DNA of 64,000 nucleotides from Candidatus Liberibacter africanus PTSAPSY (GTDB lineage: Bacteria > Pseudomonadota > Alphaproteobacteria > Rhizobiales > Rhizobiaceae). Positions 1 through 9,213 of this stretch are shown here, in pieces. Within the stretch, counting starts at the first letter, position 1. Each line of letters opens with the position of its first letter. The notes below the pieces were generated by a model, which saw only the letters and a list, made by a program, of their open reading frames with translations, made no database searches and had not been told where the DNA came from. The stretch covers positions 580,001 through 644,000 of the forward strand of contig NZ_CP004021.1 of NCBI RefSeq assembly GCF_001021085.1. Reading direction: 5' to 3'. The translations under genes were made by a program, and so were the position numbers.

Positions 1-338
1 ATATAGCAGAACGATTGCATTCTTTGCGCTTGCAAGCTCAAGAAATAATACAAACTATGCCCAATATACGAAATGCCGTAGTTACGCTCACAGGCAATAA
101 AAATCCCGACCAAGGCATAAAGAAAATAATACACACTAAATCAAATGTTAAGTCATTCATAGCTGTCGCTTCCGGTAAAGGAGGTGTTGGAAAATCAACT
201 ACTGCTGTTAATATCGCCTGTGCATTGAAAAGTAAAGGTTACAATGTTGCTATACTTGATGCAGATATTTATGGTCCATCCGTACCAAAACTTTTGAAGT
301 TGTCTGGAAAAGCGGAAATATCAAAAAAAAAACCTTAA
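1..338 (+). pseudogene. mrp: Mrp/ApbC-type Fe-S carrier ATPase, truncated fragment
   Basis: Mrp proteins are P-loop ATPases that carry iron-sulfur clusters. The reading frame is open from the window edge, so the 5' end is missing here. It carries the deviant Walker A motif SGKGGVGKS (171-197) and LDADIYGPS, which is typical of the family. A full Mrp is about 340 residues; this copy stops at 338, just after a run of ten A's (323-332). One frame over, the homologous-looking residues LKPMENRG continue to about 358. There the match ends and a fragment of another gene on the opposite strand begins. I read this as a gene cut by a deletion or rearrangement and also frameshifted in the A run. An assembly join or sequencing error in the homopolymer cannot be excluded. 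Confidence 0.8.
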
Positions 339-341
339 AAC

Positions 342-545
342 CTATGGAAAATAGGGGTGCGTTTTGTCATATATCTCTATAATCCTTTTGATATCAACAT
401 TCGTATAGATTTGTGTTGTTGAAAGTTTGGCATGGCCTAAAATACTTTGAATAGATCTCAAGTCTCCTCCATTAGAAAGAAGATGCGTCGCAAAAGAATG
501 ACGTAAGGTATGGGGAGTCGTGCTTAAGTTTTTTCTTATATCACA
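342..545 (-). pseudogene. xerC: XerC-type tyrosine recombinase, C-terminal fragment
   Basis: Reading the minus strand gives about 65 residues of the XerC/XerD catalytic tail. They include [12 protein letters not shown] with the H-x-x-R active-site box, [13 protein letters not shown] with the second histidine, and the nucleophilic tyrosine, and they end THPYFP-stop at 342. No start codon or N-terminal domain is present: a stop codon lies just upstream in frame and the 3' end of argB is directly adjacent. XerC resolves chromosome dimers at dif. This piece lacks the DNA-binding domain and should be inactive. Its end overlaps the broken mrp tail, so the 342-358 interval marks a rearrangement point. 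A functional xerC elsewhere in the genome is likely but not visible here. Confidence 0.8.
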
Positions 546-552
546 TAAAATA

Positions 553-1439
553 TTATGGGACTAAAAGTGTTCCAGAACCGTTTTTAGTCAGTATTTCCAT
601 GAGAATAGAATGTTTCTTTGTTCCATCAAGAATAGCAATGCTCTTTACACCATTTTCAATAGCTTTAATTGATGTTTCAATTTTAGGAATCATTCCTCCA
701 GAAATAGTGCCGTCTTTAATGAGAAAACGAGCTTCCTCGATAGATAATTTACTGATTAATTTTTTATTTTTATCAAGAACTCCAGGAAACGTTTGTCAGG
801 AATAGAAAGACGTATAGCATTTAATTTTCCTGCTATAGCTCCAGCAAAAGTATCAGCATTTACATTATAAGTAGCTCCATCATATCCAGGTGCTATAGGA
901 GCTATCACGGGTATAATTTTTGATTTTGTTAAAATATCAAGAATAGTGCGATTCACTTCTGTTATTTTACCAACAAAACCTAAGTCTATTTTTTTATTAG
1001 TATTTGATGATGAATCCAATAAAGGAAGATATTTTTCAGCGAACACCATATTGCTATCTTTTCCGCATATACCGATAGCTTGAGCACCACTTTGATTGAT
1101 TAAAGAAACAATATTTTTATTAATTGATCCTGCAAGAACCATTTCAACAACTTCTGCTGTTTTTTGATCTGTAATACGTAAACCATTCTTAAATTTGGAT
1201 TTTATACCCATTTTTTCAAGAACTGCTCCTATTTGTGGACCACCTCCATGGACAATAATAGGTGTAATATTTGATTTTTGTAACAGAGCAATATCGGTAG
1301 CAAAATTATTACTTAGATCCGCACAATCCATTACATGTCCTCCATATTTGATGACAATGGTTTTATTCTCATAAAAATGTACGAATGGAATTGCTTGTTC
1401 TAAAATATTCGCTTGAAATTGATATATTTTTTCCGTCAT
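553..1439 (-). pseudogene. argB: Acetylglutamate kinase, frameshifted
   Basis: ArgB phosphorylates N-acetylglutamate in arginine synthesis. The first part (1439 down to about 800) reads as a normal kinase: [11 protein letters not shown] near the N-terminus, IVHGGGPQI, and [17 protein letters not shown]. At about 785-810 the frame breaks: the conserved L-x-F-L-T-x-V-P-G-V-L-D segment is spread over three frames and needs two single-base corrections, one near CTTTCT and one near GTTTCCT. Downstream, the third frame gives [23 protein letters not shown] and [13 protein letters not shown] at 553. All the protein's parts are therefore present but not in one frame. The uncorrected product stops at 756 and lacks the C-terminal ATP-site region. 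I chose ATG 1439 by family alignment; an ATG at 1460 is also possible. It follows engB in the rhizobial order. Sequencing error is the main alternative. Confidence 0.75.
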
Positions 1440-1552
1440 TAATAAACACTCTGTTATCATTAATTATCATTATAAAGGTAAAGCAAGTTTTTATAAAAAG
1501 ATATCGTTAAAAGATAAATAAATAGATGTTTATTTAGAAAATAATGTTATTT

Positions 1553-2191
1553 TCAAGTATTTATTATTTCAAGAATCGCCTTTCGCAATTCTTCTATCCC
1601 GTCTCTTTTAACGATAGAGGTGGAGATTACTTCTGGATGTGCTGCAGGGTGATTGCGTAGCAAGGATTTTGTTTTTTCCAACGTTTCTTGTTTTATGAGA
1701 GGAGAAATTTTGTCAATCTTTGTAAGAATTACTTGATAAGATACCGCTTTTTTGTCTAAAAAAGAAAAAACATCATGGTCTATTGGTTTTATTCCATGAC
1801 GACAATCAATCAATAGATATACACATCTTAAGGTTGATCTATTAGATAGATATCTAATAATTAACTCTCCCCAAGAATCAACATTTTTTTTAGGTGCTCG
1901 AGCATAACCATATCCTGGCATATCAACTAAGACCATTGCTGGAAGATTATCTTTTATACCAAAATAATTATTTGGGACAAAAAAATTTAGATGCTGAGTA
2001 CGTCCTGGTGCATTAGATGTTCTTGCTAAGTTTTTTCGATTAACTAAAATATTAATTAAGGATGATTTCCCAACATTTGAACGCCCAGAAAAAGCTATTT
2101 CAGGAGGGCCTTCTTCTGGTAAAAGTTCTATTTTTGGAATTCCTTTCAGAAACATCCACAGCGGTTTTGTAAATATTTTTTGATTTATCAA
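1553..2191 (-). CDS. engB: Ribosome biogenesis GTPase EngB (YsxC/YihA)
   Basis: EngB is a small essential GTPase acting in large-subunit assembly in the cytoplasm. The 212-residue product has GRSNVGKSS (G1, about residue 36), APGRTQ (switch region, about 61), DMPGYGYA (G3, about 90) and TKID (G4, about 157). The length is normal for the family. The frame begins at a TTG. An ATG lies about 15 bases upstream but in another frame. Removing one A from the A6 run at about 2178 would join them and give an N-terminus starting MDKTIDKSK, so a one-base indel at the very start is possible. The gene lies 61 bp downstream of yidC in the same orientation, as in rhizobia. Confidence 0.93.
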   Translation of the reverse strand: MINQKIFTKPLWMFLKGIPKIELLPEEGPPEIAFSGRSNVGKSSLINILVNRKNLARTSNAPGRTQHLNFFVPNNYFGIKDNLPAMVLVDMPGYGYARAPKKNVDSWGELIIRYLSNRSTLRCVYLLIDCRHGIKPIDHDVFSFLDKKAVSYQVILTKIDKISPLIKQETLEKTKSLLRNHPAAHPEVISTSIVKRDGIEELRKAILEIINT

Positions 2192-2252
2192 TAGTTTTAT
2201 CCATAATAATAAATTATTTCACAGGAAGACAGTAAAATAAAAATTATATTTA

Positions 2253-3995
2253 TTAAGAATCAGAGGATTTCGAAAATATAGAACGTAATCTATCCATCAG
2301 GCCAATTTCGGCACCGTGCATTTTCATGATAATGATTTGTTGAATGATTGATATAACATTGCTCCAAGACCAGTATATAATCAGGCCAGCAGGAAAAGAA
2401 GATAAGACAAAAGCAAGCAGTAATGGCATCCATTTTATCACCATCGCCTGTCCTTTATCTGTAGGAGGTGGGCTCAATTGCATTTGAATAAACATAGATA
2501 GACTCATTATTATAGGCCATATGCCAAGGTGCAAGAATCCAGGAAGATGAAACGGTAATACTCCAAATAATGTAAAAACATTAGTTGGATCAGGCGCAGC
2601 GAGATCTTGAATCCATCCTAAAAAAGGAGCATGTCTCATTTCTAGAGATATAGAAATAACCTTATAAATAGCAAAGAATACAGGTATTTGAAGCAATATA
2701 GGCCAACATCCTGCTAGAGGGTTAACGTTATTTGCTTTGTATAATTCGAGTATTGATTTCTGTAATACTTGAGGAGGGGATTCTTTTAATTTTTCCCGTA
2801 ATTCATCTATTTTTGGTTGAATGTTTTTCATATTAGCCGTAGAAACGTATTGCTTTTTTGCTAATGGAAAGAACATAAGTTTGACAAAAACTGTTGTCAG
2901 CATAATTGCAATTCCAAAATTTCCTACAAGATTATAAAAATAACTCATAAGCATAGACATGGGTTTTGTGATAAAATAAAATATGCCCCAGTCAATAAGC
3001 ATTTCAAATTGTGGTATTTCCCATGTTTTTTCGTAATAATGAAGTGTAGAAAGTTTTTTAGCTCCTACAAATAGAAAATTAGTCGTTACTTTTGACTTTC
3101 CAGGAAGAATAGTAATTTCATCAGCTGTAAAATTTGCTTGGTAACGAGCGTGTCCATCAGGAAAATACTTAAATTGGCTCTGAAAAGATGTATCTTTAGA
3201 TGGAATGAAAATAGATGCCCAATACTTATCGGATATTCCAAGCCAACTGTTAGATTTGTGATAATTAGAAGCGCTAGATTTTTCAATTTCGGAATATTTA
3301 CCCTCTACAAGGGATTTGTTTTCTAAAATAGCTATAAATCCTTCTTGTACTCCTAAGGTATTGGTTTCTTTTCCTAGTTTGTAACGTACCATTCTTCCAT
3401 ATGGAGAGAGGACAACGTTAAGATTGCTATTATTTGTAATTGTATCCACTATTTTGAAGAGATAGTGTTCGTCTAAGGATATAACACGTTCAAATAGAAT
3501 ATTTTGTGCGTTTCTGAAAGATAATTTTATTGGAGTAGAAGGTGTGAGAGTTTTTTCAGATACCGCGCTCCAAACAGTATTCTCATTTGGTAATTCTACG
3601 TTGTTAGCTTTGGAAATATAATCCAATTGGGAAAAATAGGCATTTTTTGTATTTGATGGACTGAAAATGGTGACGATTGGGCTATCATTTGAAACATTTA
3701 CTCGGTAGTTTCGCAAACTAAGATCATCAAATTGAGAGCCTTTTAGGTTAATTGATCCGACAAGATCATCGTTTTTAATTTCAATTCGAGGAGATCTGGA
3801 TAAGGATTGCGCATGATCATCCATAGGAATGGCTGTATTAAGGGTATCAATTTGATCTGATTTTTTAATCTCTTGGGCATTTTTTTGCGCATTATTAATC
3901 TCCGCGATGCGGGGATAAACGTAAAAGGTTTGCCAAGCGTATAAAATGGCAACAGACAGAGCTATAGCCAAAAAATAGTTCCAATTTCTTTCCAT
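2253..3995 (-). CDS. yidC: Membrane protein insertase YidC
   Basis: YidC inserts and folds inner-membrane proteins, alone or with SecYEG. The protein is about 580 residues, the usual Gram-negative length. It has an N-terminal membrane anchor (about residues 7-24), a large periplasmic beta domain (about 50-340) and the C-terminal insertase core. The core includes the signature NPLAGCWPILLQIPVFFAIY, followed by further membrane segments and a short basic tail. The start is given as the ATG at 3995, which overlaps the rnpA stop codon as TGATG; a GTG at 3998 is one codon upstream. The overlap suggests translational coupling to rnpA. The cluster rpmH-rnpA-yidC-engB is the common order. Confidence 0.97.
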   Translation of the reverse strand: MERNWNYFLAIALSVAILYAWQTFYVYPRIAEINNAQKNAQEIKKSDQIDTLNTAIPMDDHAQSLSRSPRIEIKNDDLVGSINLKGSQFDDLSLRNYRVNVSNDSPIVTIFSPSNTKNAYFSQLDYISKANNVELPNENTVWSAVSEKTLTPSTPIKLSFRNAQNILFERVISLDEHYLFKIVDTITNNSNLNVVLSPYGRMVRYKLGKETNTLGVQEGFIAILENKSLVEGKYSEIEKSSASNYHKSNSWLGISDKYWASIFIPSKDTSFQSQFKYFPDGHARYQANFTADEITILPGKSKVTTNFLFVGAKKLSTLHYYEKTWEIPQFEMLIDWGIFYFITKPMSMLMSYFYNLVGNFGIAIMLTTVFVKLMFFPLAKKQYVSTANMKNIQPKIDELREKLKESPPQVLQKSILELYKANNVNPLAGCWPILLQIPVFFAIYKVISISLEMRHAPFLGWIQDLAAPDPTNVFTLFGVLPFHLPGFLHLGIWPIIMSLSMFIQMQLSPPPTDKGQAMVIKWMPLLLAFVLSSFPAGLIIYWSWSNVISIIQQIIIMKMHGAEIGLMDRLRSIFSKSSDS

Positions 3996-4369
3996 CACGG
4001 TTTCCTAAAGAAATTTTTTCCTGAATAATATGCGTGCTTGTTGTGAAGAACACGTTTAACGAAATGGTTGCAAAGTTCTTTAAAAGGGGCAAAAAGAGCA
4101 CTTCTTTTAGCAATTAAGACATAATCATGCCCATATTGTAAAATACTCTCTGATTCATAAATCCGAACAACTTCTTTCAATCGACGACGTATCCGATTGC
4201 GTTCAACTGCGCACCCCTGTTTTTTTGTGACAGTAAAACCTATGCGTGGTGACAAGCAGGGATTACGGTTGTTAAGTACTCCTAAAGAAAAAAAAGGACC
4301 ATTGCGGAATTCTCCTTTTTTCACGAGGGTAAATTGCTTACGTTTTTTAAGTGTACAAATGTTGTTCAT
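3995..4369 (-). CDS. rnpA: Ribonuclease P protein component
   Basis: RnpA is the basic protein subunit of RNase P, which trims the 5' leader of tRNA precursors. The 124-residue product is rich in Lys and Arg. It shows the family signature around [15 protein letters not shown] (about residues 51-65) and the N-terminal L-K-K-R-K-Q-F block. The length is normal. It starts at ATG 4369, 50 bp after rpmH, and its TGA stop overlaps the yidC start. The catalytic RNA gene rnpB was not seen in this window. Confidence 0.95.
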   Translation of the reverse strand: MNNICTLKKRKQFTLVKKGEFRNGPFFSLGVLNNRNPCLSPRIGFTVTKKQGCAVERNRIRRRLKEVVRIYESESILQYGHDYVLIAKRSALFAPFKELCNHFVKRVLHNKHAYYSGKNFFRKP

Positions 4370-4419
4370 CTACAATTTTTAAGAATCACAGTTATTTTTT
4401 GACATGATAGCCAAGATCT

Positions 4420-4554
4420 CTAAGCAGATAAGCGTTTGCGTCCTTTGGATCTTCGACGATTAAGTGTTTTTATGCCATTGCGTGTAGACATGCGGGTAAG
4501 AAATCCACAACGTCTTTTTCTTACAATATTAGAAGGATTATACGTACGTTTCAT
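4420..4554 (-). CDS. rpmH: 50S ribosomal protein L34
   Basis: This gene encodes a 44-residue basic protein beginning MKRTYNPSN and ending GRKRLSA. L34 sits in the large ribosomal subunit. The family pattern K-R-T-x-x-P-S-N, then R-K-R-R-x-G-F-x-x-R-M-x-T-x-x-G, is complete. It is the first gene of the rpmH-rnpA-yidC-engB cluster. The upstream 237 bp to the divergent dCTP deaminase gene must hold the promoters for both directions. I could not assign specific -35/-10 boxes with confidence in such AT-rich sequence. Confidence 0.97.
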   Translation of the reverse strand: MKRTYNPSNIVRKRRCGFLTRMSTRNGIKTLNRRRSKGRKRLSA

Positions 4555-4791
4555 TTTATCAACAACCCAAAGGGCCCTTCACGATTAATATACCACAGAA
4601 CTTTCCACTGTAAATAAGAAATCCTCTGAAGTCAATTCAGTGTTTTGATTTCATTTGAATAGATATTTATGACTTTTGTATTTACAACAGATTAGATATT
4701 GTAAAATATGATATGTATTTTTTTATCAATGTTAGGTAGATCTCTAATCAATAATAGAAATGTTTTTAAGGAAGATAGATAGGGATAGAAG

Positions 4792-5889
4792 ATGGAAAAA
4801 GGAGTTCTACCAGATAAAGCAATAGCTGCGTTAATTGAGAGTGGAAATATTCTTTCTGATTGTCCAGTAGATAAAGATCAGATTCAGCCTGCTAGTTTAG
4901 ATTTGCGTCTTTCTTCAAAAGCATATCGAGTTAGTGCAAGTTTTTTGCCGAATGGAGAAGACCTTGTTTTAGATAAAATAGAGCGCTTTAAATTACACGA
5001 AATAGATCTTTCAAGAGGTGCGGTATTAGAAGCAAATTGCGTATATATAGTTCCATTGATGGAGCGCTTAGATCTTAAAAAAGGTATTTTTGCTTATGCT
5101 AACCCTAAAAGCTCTATTGGGAGAATAGATGTATTTGCTCGATTGATCGTCGATAGATGTCAAAAGTTTGATAGAATTCCTGCAAATTATAATGGGCCTC
5201 TTTATTTAGAAATTTCTCCGAGTAGTTTTCCTGTTTTTGTAAGGGCTGGCTCTCGTTTATCGCAAATTAGATTGGTGGATGAACAGAGATTTTGTTCTTC
5301 AAAGGAATTAAGGGAAATTCATAAAGACACCCCTTTGGTTCGAGGTGGATTATTGAATTTTTCAGAAGAAGGTATAGCATTGTCCATTGATCTTAAAGGA
5401 GAAAAAGATGGAAAGGGCGTGGTAGGATACAAGAGTAAGCGTCATACAACGAGGATAGATATTGACTCACAAAAAAAATACGAGATACGGGATTTCTGGG
5501 ATCCTCTGTATGCTGAAAATGGGTCTAGCCTGGTTTTAGACCCTAATGAATTTTATATTTTTGCTTCACGAGAATTTTTGCAAATTCCACCTTTTCTAGC
5601 AGCTGAGATGAGTCCATACGATCCCTTGATAGGAGAATTTAGGGTTCATTATGCGGGGTTTTTTGATCCTGGATTTGGATATTCATTACAAAAGGATACA
5701 GGTACAGGTGCAAAGGCTGTTTTGGAAGTGCGTTCGTATCTCCCATTTGTTTTAGAACATGGTCAAATTATTGGGCGACTTAAGTATGAGCGTATGATGG
5801 AAGAGCCAGAAAATATTTATGGGGTAGAAAGGGGTTCTAATTATCAATTACAAGGATTAAAATTATCGAAGCATTTTCAAGATATTTAG
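4792..5889 (+). CDS. dcd: dCTP deaminase, two-domain rhizobial type
   Basis: The product (365 residues) belongs to the dUTPase/dCTP deaminase superfamily. These enzymes deaminate dCTP to dUTP on the way to dTMP. It is about twice the length of the E. coli enzyme because the fold is repeated. The first half has IQPASLDLRL (about residue 30) and PKSSIGRIDVFARLIVD (about 104). The second half has AEMSPYDPLIGEFRVHYAGFF (about 268-288) and a glycine-rich end. This long form is usual in rhizobia. The start at ATG 4792 has a purine-rich AGGGATAGAAG upstream. The gene is transcribed away from rpmH, and its 3' end abuts a decayed mutY on the other strand. Confidence 0.88.
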   Translation: MEKGVLPDKAIAALIESGNILSDCPVDKDQIQPASLDLRLSSKAYRVSASFLPNGEDLVLDKIERFKLHEIDLSRGAVLEANCVYIVPLMERLDLKKGIFAYANPKSSIGRIDVFARLIVDRCQKFDRIPANYNGPLYLEISPSSFPVFVRAGSRLSQIRLVDEQRFCSSKELREIHKDTPLVRGGLLNFSEEGIALSIDLKGEKDGKGVVGYKSKRHTTRIDIDSQKKYEIRDFWDPLYAENGSSLVLDPNEFYIFASREFLQIPPFLAAEMSPYDPLIGEFRVHYAGFFDPGFGYSLQKDTGTGAKAVLEVRSYLPFVLEHGQIIGRLKYERMMEEPENIYGVERGSNYQLQGLKLSKHFQDI

Positions 5890-6409
5890 GTAATTTCGTG
5901 ATCATAATTTTTTATCGTTTTTTGATAACAAGAAGTAGGATTTATGGTAGAAAAATATCTATACATGATACGCTCAATGTTTGTGTCTACCACAACGGCA
6001 AATTGATTGAATGCAATGGCGACTATAGCAAGATACTGGATAGCCTTATATGCTAGGAAGTTTTTTTTAATATTTTAATTTTATTGAGGGGAAATTCCTC
6101 CATATTTTTGTAATATAATATTGGCACATTTTTTGATATTTCTTGCTCTTGTATATTATCTAATCCCTGCTCATGCAGATAAAATTTCCTCATTTTTAGT
6201 AGGGGGGGCAAAATTTTGTGGGACGTTTTTGCATAATTTTTTTTAAAATAGGGCTCTGCCGTTGTAACGGTTATTTGTTGTAACATTGTTTCGGGAATCC
6301 ATATCCTATAAGGGATAGTTAGAATAGATCCCTTGGTTTTTAAAAAAGATCTCCAGGGAAGTGTACGGTGATTAGTATCGTGCCAATTGAGAATTTTGGA
6401 TTGAATCAT
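5886..6409 (-). pseudogene. mutY: A/G-specific adenine glycosylase MutY, decayed
   Basis: MutY removes adenine mispaired with 8-oxoguanine. The minus strand starts MIQSKILNWHDTNHRTLPWR, with WIPETMLQQ and EPYFKK further on, as in true MutY N-termini. It then loses frame. One alternative frame contains NEEILSA, a stop where Trp is expected, and YTRARNIKKCANIIL interrupted by stops. Another gives VAIAFNQFAVVVDTNIERI, the helix-hairpin-helix/aspartate region, and continues to a stop at 5886. The catalytic-site region is scrambled and the C-terminal cluster and NUDIX-like domains are absent. Loss of MutY would raise G:C to T:A changes. Several independent lesions make simple sequencing error unlikely. 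The following DUF721 and dsbA genes are the normal rhizobial neighbours. Confidence 0.9.
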
Positions 6410-6636
6410 ATATTCAGATGGAAGTATGTTTTATTGAACTCTATTTAATTTATGCATTAAGAATGTTGCTAAAGCATAATAATAGCTTTCATCAAATTGA
6501 AAAAATGGTAAAATGACATTACCTTTATTTAAGCAGGATCTTTTGTCTTTAACGGTGATATTTAAGGTGTCTACCCATAATAGAGACTTTCTGGATTGGT
6601 TTATGCAATGTTGTTATGTGAGAGGGGTTGGTTTAA

Positions 6637-7131
6637 ATGATGATGCACTTTTCTAAAGTCATTGATGGTTTGCTTGACCCTTTTTTACATCGTAGAGCAG
6701 GAATTAGTATGTCTCTTATCAATGCGTGGAGTGAAATTGTAGGCAGGGATGTTGCCAAGTGTTGTAGGCCGGAAAAAATAATTTGGCAAAATAGAAACCC
6801 CGTTGAAAAAAAAGGTGTTTTAAACGATGTTGGTGGCACTTTAATTATTGCGTGTAAGGGCTCGCATGTTGTTTTTTTGATGCATGATCAATCGAAAATC
6901 ATTCGGAATGTGAATGTTTTTTTTGGATTTTGTGCTATTAGAAGAGTTCGTTTTCTTCAAAGATCTATGGCTGTTGCAATTCGAGATACTTCTACTCCCC
7001 CTCCTGTTCCTGGAAAAGATGATTGTGAAAAAATTGACAAAATGACTGAGAAAATTAAGGATGAACCATTAAAACAGGCGTTAGTTCGCTTTGGTCGTGC
7101 TGTAGTTGGATGTTCCTATTGTAGTGGATAG
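6637..7131 (+). CDS. DUF721 (DciA-like) family protein
   Basis: This is a 164-residue cytoplasmic protein. The N-terminal part, with LINAWSEIVGRDVAKCCRPEKI and later GTLIIACKGSH, matches the DUF721 pattern seen next to mutY in rhizobia. DUF721 includes DciA, a loader of the replicative helicase in many bacteria, but orthology to DciA is inference. The C-terminal 50 residues are proline-rich, then charged and low-complexity. Three ATG codons (6637, 6640, 6643) could start it. It lies between the mutY remnant (opposite strand) and dsbA, and probably forms a unit with dsbA, 86 bp downstream. Confidence 0.8.
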   Translation: MMMHFSKVIDGLLDPFLHRRAGISMSLINAWSEIVGRDVAKCCRPEKIIWQNRNPVEKKGVLNDVGGTLIIACKGSHVVFLMHDQSKIIRNVNVFFGFCAIRRVRFLQRSMAVAIRDTSTPPPVPGKDDCEKIDKMTEKIKDEPLKQALVRFGRAVVGCSYCSG

Positions 7132-7217
7132 GTATTAAATAGTTCATTGATATACACTAATACATTATACAAAGTACGTTCTGATGGAAAATAAATATTC
7201 AAATGGGAGTCAAAAGA

Positions 7218-7916
7218 ATGATTAGTAAAACTAAAATAGGAGTTTGTGGAGGTATAGCGCTACTTTTCGCAACATCTTTCTTTTTGTATTTTCGTAAAGA
7301 AACCCCTCCTTTGAAGGAGTTGCCAGATCCCTATGGTATAGTAGATTTCCGTGCCTTGCTAGCAGCTTCTCCAAGAACTATGAAAGAAATGTCAATTGGA
7401 CAAAAAGATGCGCCAGTTACAATGATTGAATATTATTCAATAACATGTTTTCATTGTGCAGAATTTCATAATGAAAAGTTCAGATTAATAGAAGATAAAT
7501 ACATAAAAACTGGTAAGTTACGGTATATCTTACGAGAATTTCCATTGGATTCTGTTTCTATGGCTGCATTTATGTTGGCGCGATGTGCAGAGAATCGTGT
7601 TCAAAATGGGTATTGGAATTTTGTATCCTTGCTATTTAACAAGCAGAATGATTGGATAAATTCGAAAAATTATCAAGATTCCTTGTTGAATATGGCTAAG
7701 TTTGCTGGTTTTTCTAAACAGGATTTTGATATGTGTTTGAAGGATCAAAGTATTTTAGATGACATTAAAGCCGGGAAAAAACGCGCTTCTGAGGATTTTT
7801 CAATTCATTCTACTCCTGCCTTTTTCCTTCAGGGAAATCTGTATTTGGGTGATATGCCGTGGGATATTTTCTCTAAAGTAATTGATAGAGAGATTCAGGA
7901 TAATACAAGGAAGTAA
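7218..7916 (+). CDS. DsbA-family thiol:disulfide oxidoreductase
   Basis: The product is a periplasmic thioredoxin-fold protein of about 232 residues that introduces or shuffles disulfides. It begins with one membrane segment or uncleaved signal (IGVCGGIALLFATSFFLYF). The active site is C-F-H-C within EYYSITCFHCAEFH, and the cis-proline region reads STPAFFLQGN. I prefer ATG 7218 because GGGAG precedes it at the right spacing; an in-frame ATG at 7203 has no visible ribosome binding site. In rhizobia the gene after this dsbA is smc. No smc is found here: the next gene, after 247 bp, is divK. Confidence 0.9.
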   Translation: MISKTKIGVCGGIALLFATSFFLYFRKETPPLKELPDPYGIVDFRALLAASPRTMKEMSIGQKDAPVTMIEYYSITCFHCAEFHNEKFRLIEDKYIKTGKLRYILREFPLDSVSMAAFMLARCAENRVQNGYWNFVSLLFNKQNDWINSKNYQDSLLNMAKFAGFSKQDFDMCLKDQSILDDIKAGKKRASEDFSIHSTPAFFLQGNLYLGDMPWDIFSKVIDREIQDNTRK

Positions 7917-8163
7917 AACTTTATTTCTTGTTTTCCGAATGCCCAATTTTTCGGTAAATAATTTTTTAGAGATGATAATTTAATGAGCAATTTATTTTTA
8001 TTGTTTAGATATATATTTAGTATGACGATTTTTTGTGTAACGGGATTTAGATGTGTTTGTACAAAAGGTAGATCGGGCGTATGAAAAATATAGATGGGTA
8101 CTTTCTTTCTGGTGTGTTGCTCTATTTTGCCACATTTGAAGGATTTATGGTCGGAATATTGAA

Positions 8164-8535
8164 ATGCCTAAAAAAGTGATGATCGTAGAAGATAATGAGT
8201 TAAATATGAAGCTTTTTAGAGATTTGATTGAGACGTCTGGGTATACGTCTATTCAGACAAGAAATGGAATGGAGGCGCTAGATCTTGCCCGTCAGTACAA
8301 GCCTGATATTATTATAATGGACATACAGCTTCCAGAGATATCTGGATTAGAGATTACAAAAAAAATAAAAGAAGATCCTGAACTACAGAGAATCCCTGTG
8401 ATAGCGGTAACAGCTTTTGCGATGAAGGGCGATGAGGAAAGGATCCGCAAGGGCGGATGTGAGGCGTATATTTCTAAGCCGATTTCTCTGTCTATTTTTA
8501 TGGAAACGATTAAAAAGTATATAGGAGAAGCTTGA
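8164..8535 (+). CDS. divK: Single-domain response regulator DivK
   Basis: This is a 123-residue stand-alone receiver domain. The acidic pocket is E9/D10, the phosphoacceptor is D53 in IIMDIQLP, and the signalling residues are T83 and K105. The wording of the sequence ([31 protein letters not shown]) is that of DivK, the polarity regulator that modulates the DivJ/PleC-DivL-CckA relay controlling CtrA. CckA and the CtrA-dependent methylase CcrM are also encoded in this window. In rhizobia pleD follows divK and then rpmG; here pleD is absent and 678 bp of noncoding sequence takes its place. Confidence 0.93.
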   Translation: MPKKVMIVEDNELNMKLFRDLIETSGYTSIQTRNGMEALDLARQYKPDIIIMDIQLPEISGLEITKKIKEDPELQRIPVIAVTAFAMKGDEERIRKGGCEAYISKPISLSIFMETIKKYIGEA

Positions 8536-9213
8536 TAATTAATATGTAGAGATGTTACTTATGAAATATAAAAAATGTTTTTTATTTCCAATATGTTATT
8601 AATATCCTTATTTGAAAGATAGGATTTAGAATAATATTTTTTATTCGCTTTCATTTGCTGATTCGAAAGATATCATTTTTGGTGGTTTGGATAAAACAGG
8701 ATATTTATCACACGAAATGAGAGGGAAGAATTCCTCCTGTCTTGTCGTTCAATCAAAGATAATTTTTTTCAAAGGTGTTAGGTGTTCTAAAATAATTTCC
8801 AGATGACGTATACACAAATATTGCAATATTGTGTGATACTGAGCAATGCTGACAAAGTTGAAAGAGATATACTTCTTATAATCAAATCTCCATTACGAGC
8901 TATTCCCTGATTGTGGATAATTCCTAAAAATTTTTCTCAATTAACATAATACAAAGTCTATCGAATAAGTTTATTAAGAATATTGTTTGTAAGAAGACAA
9001 AATCACCTTATTTCTAAGAAGATACGGGATCGCTATAAATGAGAAGGAAAATCAATATAATCTCTTTTTGGATTCGAGATTACGATAACCAATTATTGAT
9101 TTTAAGTCATTCCCATGTATTTGGGGAATAATGCCGTATTACCATGCATTTGGTTCGAAAAACACTAATCAAATGGCAATACTATAAATTGCAGATGATG
9201 CGACTTTGAGTTT
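8536..9213. other. Noncoding gap at the expected pleD position
   Basis: No supported gene is visible between divK and rpmG. On the minus strand, 8756-8905 can be read as about 48 residues ending HLEIILEHLTPLKKIIFD-stop. It has no start codon or recognisable family and is probably chance or an old remnant. I found no trace of receiver or GGDEF motifs from pleD. Confidence 0.5.
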
